From Syntrophales bacterium (GTDB lineage Bacteria > Desulfobacterota > Syntrophia > Syntrophales > UBA2210): 8,393 nt of DNA. Where the stretch lies: positions 1 to 8,393 of the forward strand of contig JAQUQY010000057.1 of NCBI GenBank assembly GCA_028715865.1, written 5' to 3'. Position 1 is the first letter of the stretch. Every line of letters begins with the position of its first letter. Shown piece after piece: positions 6,200 to 8,393 of the stretch. A program made the position numbers and the translations under genes. Below the pieces are notes generated by a model. The model made no database searches. It worked only from the letters and a program-made list of their open reading frames with translations, and had not been told where the DNA came from.

Positions 6200-8393
6200 A
6201 TGGGTGAAAAACATTTTTCCCACCGCGTCTTGAATACATCCGGCAAAAGAAAGAAAAACAAGCCCGGCCCAATTCTGGAACCTGACAAATTGAAGAGATT
6301 TGCACTGATGCCCTTTGAGGGAATCTGTGTTTACGCAAACGGCAGAATTATTGACACAAACCAGGCCTTGTCGGAAATGACCGGCTACAGCCATGGGGAG
6401 TTCGCCGTGATGGACCTTCCTGACCTGTTTCCGCCTGAATACCAGAAGCCCGCCCTGGAGCACCTTCTTTCCGGCATTGAGAAACCTTTCGAGACAATTG
6501 TGGTCCAAAAAGAAGGAACATTGGTACCAGTTGAAATCCAGTGTAAGAAAATTAACTTCGAAGGCCATGTAATAACGATAGGTTCATTCCGGGATGTTCC
6601 TGATCACAATCACGCTGAGGAGCTCTACCAGATACTTACGGACAAGCTGCAAACAGGTGTTTATATCGTTCAGAAAGGACGGCTTTGTTTCGTTAACTCC
6701 CTTTTCGAAGATTACACAGGATATGGAAGAAGCGAAGTTCTTGGAAAAAGCGGGTTGGTAGCGGTTCATCCCAGGGACAAGAAAACACTTAGAATTCAGG
6801 CAGCCGAGATGCTGAAAGGCGAACGGACATCCCCGCACGAATTCAGGGTAGTCACAAAAGGAGGCCAGGTGCGCCGTGTAATGGGTATGGTGGCGCCCAT
6901 CATCTTTAATAAAAGTCCCGCCATACTGGGCAGCGGCATGGATGTCACCGAACTCAGGGAAGCCCAGCAAAGGCTGGAAAGCCTGGAAGCTTTGGAATCG
7001 CTGATTCTGGATACAATTCCCCACGCCGTTCTTGGCCTGGAAAATCGCCGTATTATTTTCGCGAACAATGCCGTCCTGGACGTTTTCGGCTGGGAGCCGG
7101 AGGAGCTCATAGGCAAGAGCAGCCGGGTTCTCTATCGAAGGGAAAAAGACTTTAGAGAGACGGGACGGCTCTTTTATGGTGATCCCATGAAGCGAAAAAT
7201 CCATCTTGGCGAAGTTCAATGTCAGCGTCGTGACGGGACGAAAATTCTTTGCGCACTTACGGCCTCCAAGCTGGAGCCTGGTGCACGAAGCCGTAAAGCA
7301 GCGGTGGTATTCGAAGACGTTACGAAGCGCAAGCAGGCTGAAATGGCACTGGTCAGGGAAAGGGATTTCGCGGAAAGCCTCATAGAAACGGCGCCGGCGC
7401 TCGTTCTTGTTCTGGATGCCAAGGGGAGGATTGTCAGGTTCAACCCCTATATGGAGGATGCGCTGGGCTATCCTCTCGAGGAAGTGCGCGGAAAGGACTG
7501 GACGGAAACATTTATTGATGAGAGGGAATGGCCCGAAGCGGTACAGTCTTTTCAGAACGCTCTGAGCGAAAAGCAGTCCGGAGAACTGACAAATACAGTT
7601 TACACACGAGAAGGGGCGAAAAGGATTGTTAACTGGTACAGCAAAACGCTCCGCGGAAGCGACGGAGCTCTTGTTGGCCTGCTTATAGTGGGACAGGACG
7701 TGACGGAAGCAAAAGAAGCGGAGCGGAAGATTTCGGAAAATTATGAACGAATGCGCCTCATGTCGTCAGAACTTGCCCGCACTGAAGAGCGCGAGCGCCA
7801 GCAACTTGCGACTGAACTCCATGACAGGATAGGACAAACCATGGCGGTGGCGAAAATGAAGCTGGAAGCCATACAGAAGGAGGCTGAAGTATGGGGGCTG
7901 TCTGAACCCCTTGAAGAAATTCTGGAAATAGTGGACCAGCTTATCAGGGACACCCGCTCCCTGACCTTTGACTTGAGCCCCCCCGTTCTTTACATTCTGG
8001 GGCTCTCGGCTGCTCTGGAGTGGCTAGCCGAACAGTACCAGGAGAAATACGGCCTTAAGGTAACCTTCAAAAAACAGGGGAAAAGACCGGTGGATCTGGA
8101 TAAGGACCGTGCATTTGTTCTATTTCGATGCGCGCAGGAGCTTCTGATTAACGTAACAAAGCACGCTAAAGCAAAAAACGCGGTGCTTTCTTTGAAAAGA
8201 AACGGGAAAAAAACGGAAATACTTGTTGAAGATGACGGTATCGGCATTGACGCGAATTTTATAAAGGCTCCCAAGGATTGGTCTAAGGGTTTCGGATTAT
8301 TCAGCATCAGGGAGAGACTGAGCTTTCTGGGTGGCCGATTTTCCATAGAATCCCCGCTGGAGGGTGGAACGCGGATTAGAATGATCCTTTACG
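6200..8393 (+). CDS. Cytoplasmic four-PAS sensor histidine kinase, HisKA_3 (NarL/DegS-type) family, 3' end outside window
   Basis: The frame is open from the ATG at 6200 to the window edge (731 codons) and the protein lacks only its last few residues. There is no signal peptide or membrane span, so it senses something in the cytoplasm. Four PAS domains follow each other at about 31-136, 140-251, 259-378 and 379-510; the first three have the N-x-A/S-L/F pattern and VTE/VTK ends typical of PAS/PAC units. A short coiled linker leads to a HisKA_3 dimerisation domain with the phosphoacceptor His541 in ELHDRIGQ. The ATPase part has the N box with Asn651 (LLINVTKHA), the G1 box DDGIGI (678-683), the G2 box GFGLF (697-701) and GGTRIRM at the end, so it should be an active kinase. 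Its partner is normally a LuxR/NarL-type response regulator, possibly encoded just past the right edge. AAGGGG lies six bases before the start. It is divergent from the baeRF gene. Confidence 0.93.
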   Translation, partial: MGEKHFSHRVLNTSGKRKKNKPGPILEPDKLKRFALMPFEGICVYANGRIIDTNQALSEMTGYSHGEFAVMDLPDLFPPEYQKPALEHLLSGIEKPFETIVVQKEGTLVPVEIQCKKINFEGHVITIGSFRDVPDHNHAEELYQILTDKLQTGVYIVQKGRLCFVNSLFEDYTGYGRSEVLGKSGLVAVHPRDKKTLRIQAAEMLKGERTSPHEFRVVTKGGQVRRVMGMVAPIIFNKSPAILGSGMDVTELREAQQRLESLEALESLILDTIPHAVLGLENRRIIFANNAVLDVFGWEPEELIGKSSRVLYRREKDFRETGRLFYGDPMKRKIHLGEVQCQRRDGTKILCALTASKLEPGARSRKAAVVFEDVTKRKQAEMALVRERDFAESLIETAPALVLVLDAKGRIVRFNPYMEDALGYPLEEVRGKDWTETFIDEREWPEAVQSFQNALSEKQSGELTNTVYTREGAKRIVNWYSKTLRGSDGALVGLLIVGQDVTEAKEAERKISENYERMRLMSSELARTEERERQQLATELHDRIGQTMAVAKMKLEAIQKEAEVWGLSEPLEEILEIVDQLIRDTRSLTFDLSPPVLYILGLSAALEWLAEQYQEKYGLKVTFKKQGKRPVDLDKDRAFVLFRCAQELLINVTKHAKAKNAVLSLKRNGKKTEILVEDDGIGIDANFIKAPKDWSKGFGLFSIRERLSFLGGRFSIESPLEGGTRIRMILY

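Noticed and set aside
6584..7219. Long minus-strand open frame (211 codons) opposite the histidine kinase
   Set aside because: The plus strand encodes clear PAS domains here; the antisense frame has no recognisable family and is a shadow.

Overview
The window looks like chromosomal DNA from a Gram-negative, probably anaerobic bacterium. A Deltaproteobacteria/Desulfobacterota member is my best guess. This rests on family content: a stand-alone GMP-synthase-type ATP pyrophosphatase, a deltaproteobacterial-style HD-GYP protein, a superoxide-reductase-like periplasmic protein and a soluble multi-PAS HisKA_3 kinase. It is an inference, not a database result. Base composition is near balanced and looks uniform. 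I see no insertion sequence, tRNA, rRNA, CRISPR array or phage gene.

Layout. Six clear genes and one candidate small gene lie on the minus strand. In order of transcription (right to left) they are: a bacterial eRF1-like (baeRF) protein (4786-5886); a candidate 55-residue single-span membrane protein (4538-4705); an ATP-pyrophosphatase resembling the synthetase half of GMP synthase (3576-4541); a cation diffusion facilitator (2558-3520); an HD-GYP domain protein (1481-2410); a metallo-beta-lactamase-fold hydrolase (443-1282); and a secreted superoxide-reductase-like protein (29-400). One long gene on the plus strand, a four-PAS cytoplasmic histidine kinase, starts at 6200 and runs off the right edge. 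It is nearly complete at its C-terminus.

Transcription units (inferred). The 313-base gap 5887-6199 separates divergent genes and holds one candidate sigma70-type promoter for each direction. The small membrane ORF and the GMP-synthase-like gene overlap by ATGA, and the transporter follows 55 bases later, so these are probably co-transcribed. A hairpin plus T-tract lies just after the transporter stop. Between it and the HD-GYP gene is a sequence resembling a sigma28 (FliA) promoter, so HD-GYP probably starts a new unit. The hydrolase and the superoxide-reductase-like gene are 42 bases apart and probably share a message.

How the genes fit together. No single pathway links them. Themes are signalling (histidine kinase, HD-GYP phosphodiesterase), translation quality control (baeRF), nucleotide chemistry (ATP pyrophosphatase), metal handling (transporter) and a possible redox or metal protein in the periplasm. 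The most interesting points are the superoxide-reductase-like protein that lacks one expected iron ligand, the hidden small membrane ORF coupled to a divergent GMP-synthase paralogue, and the sigma28-like promoter in front of HD-GYP.
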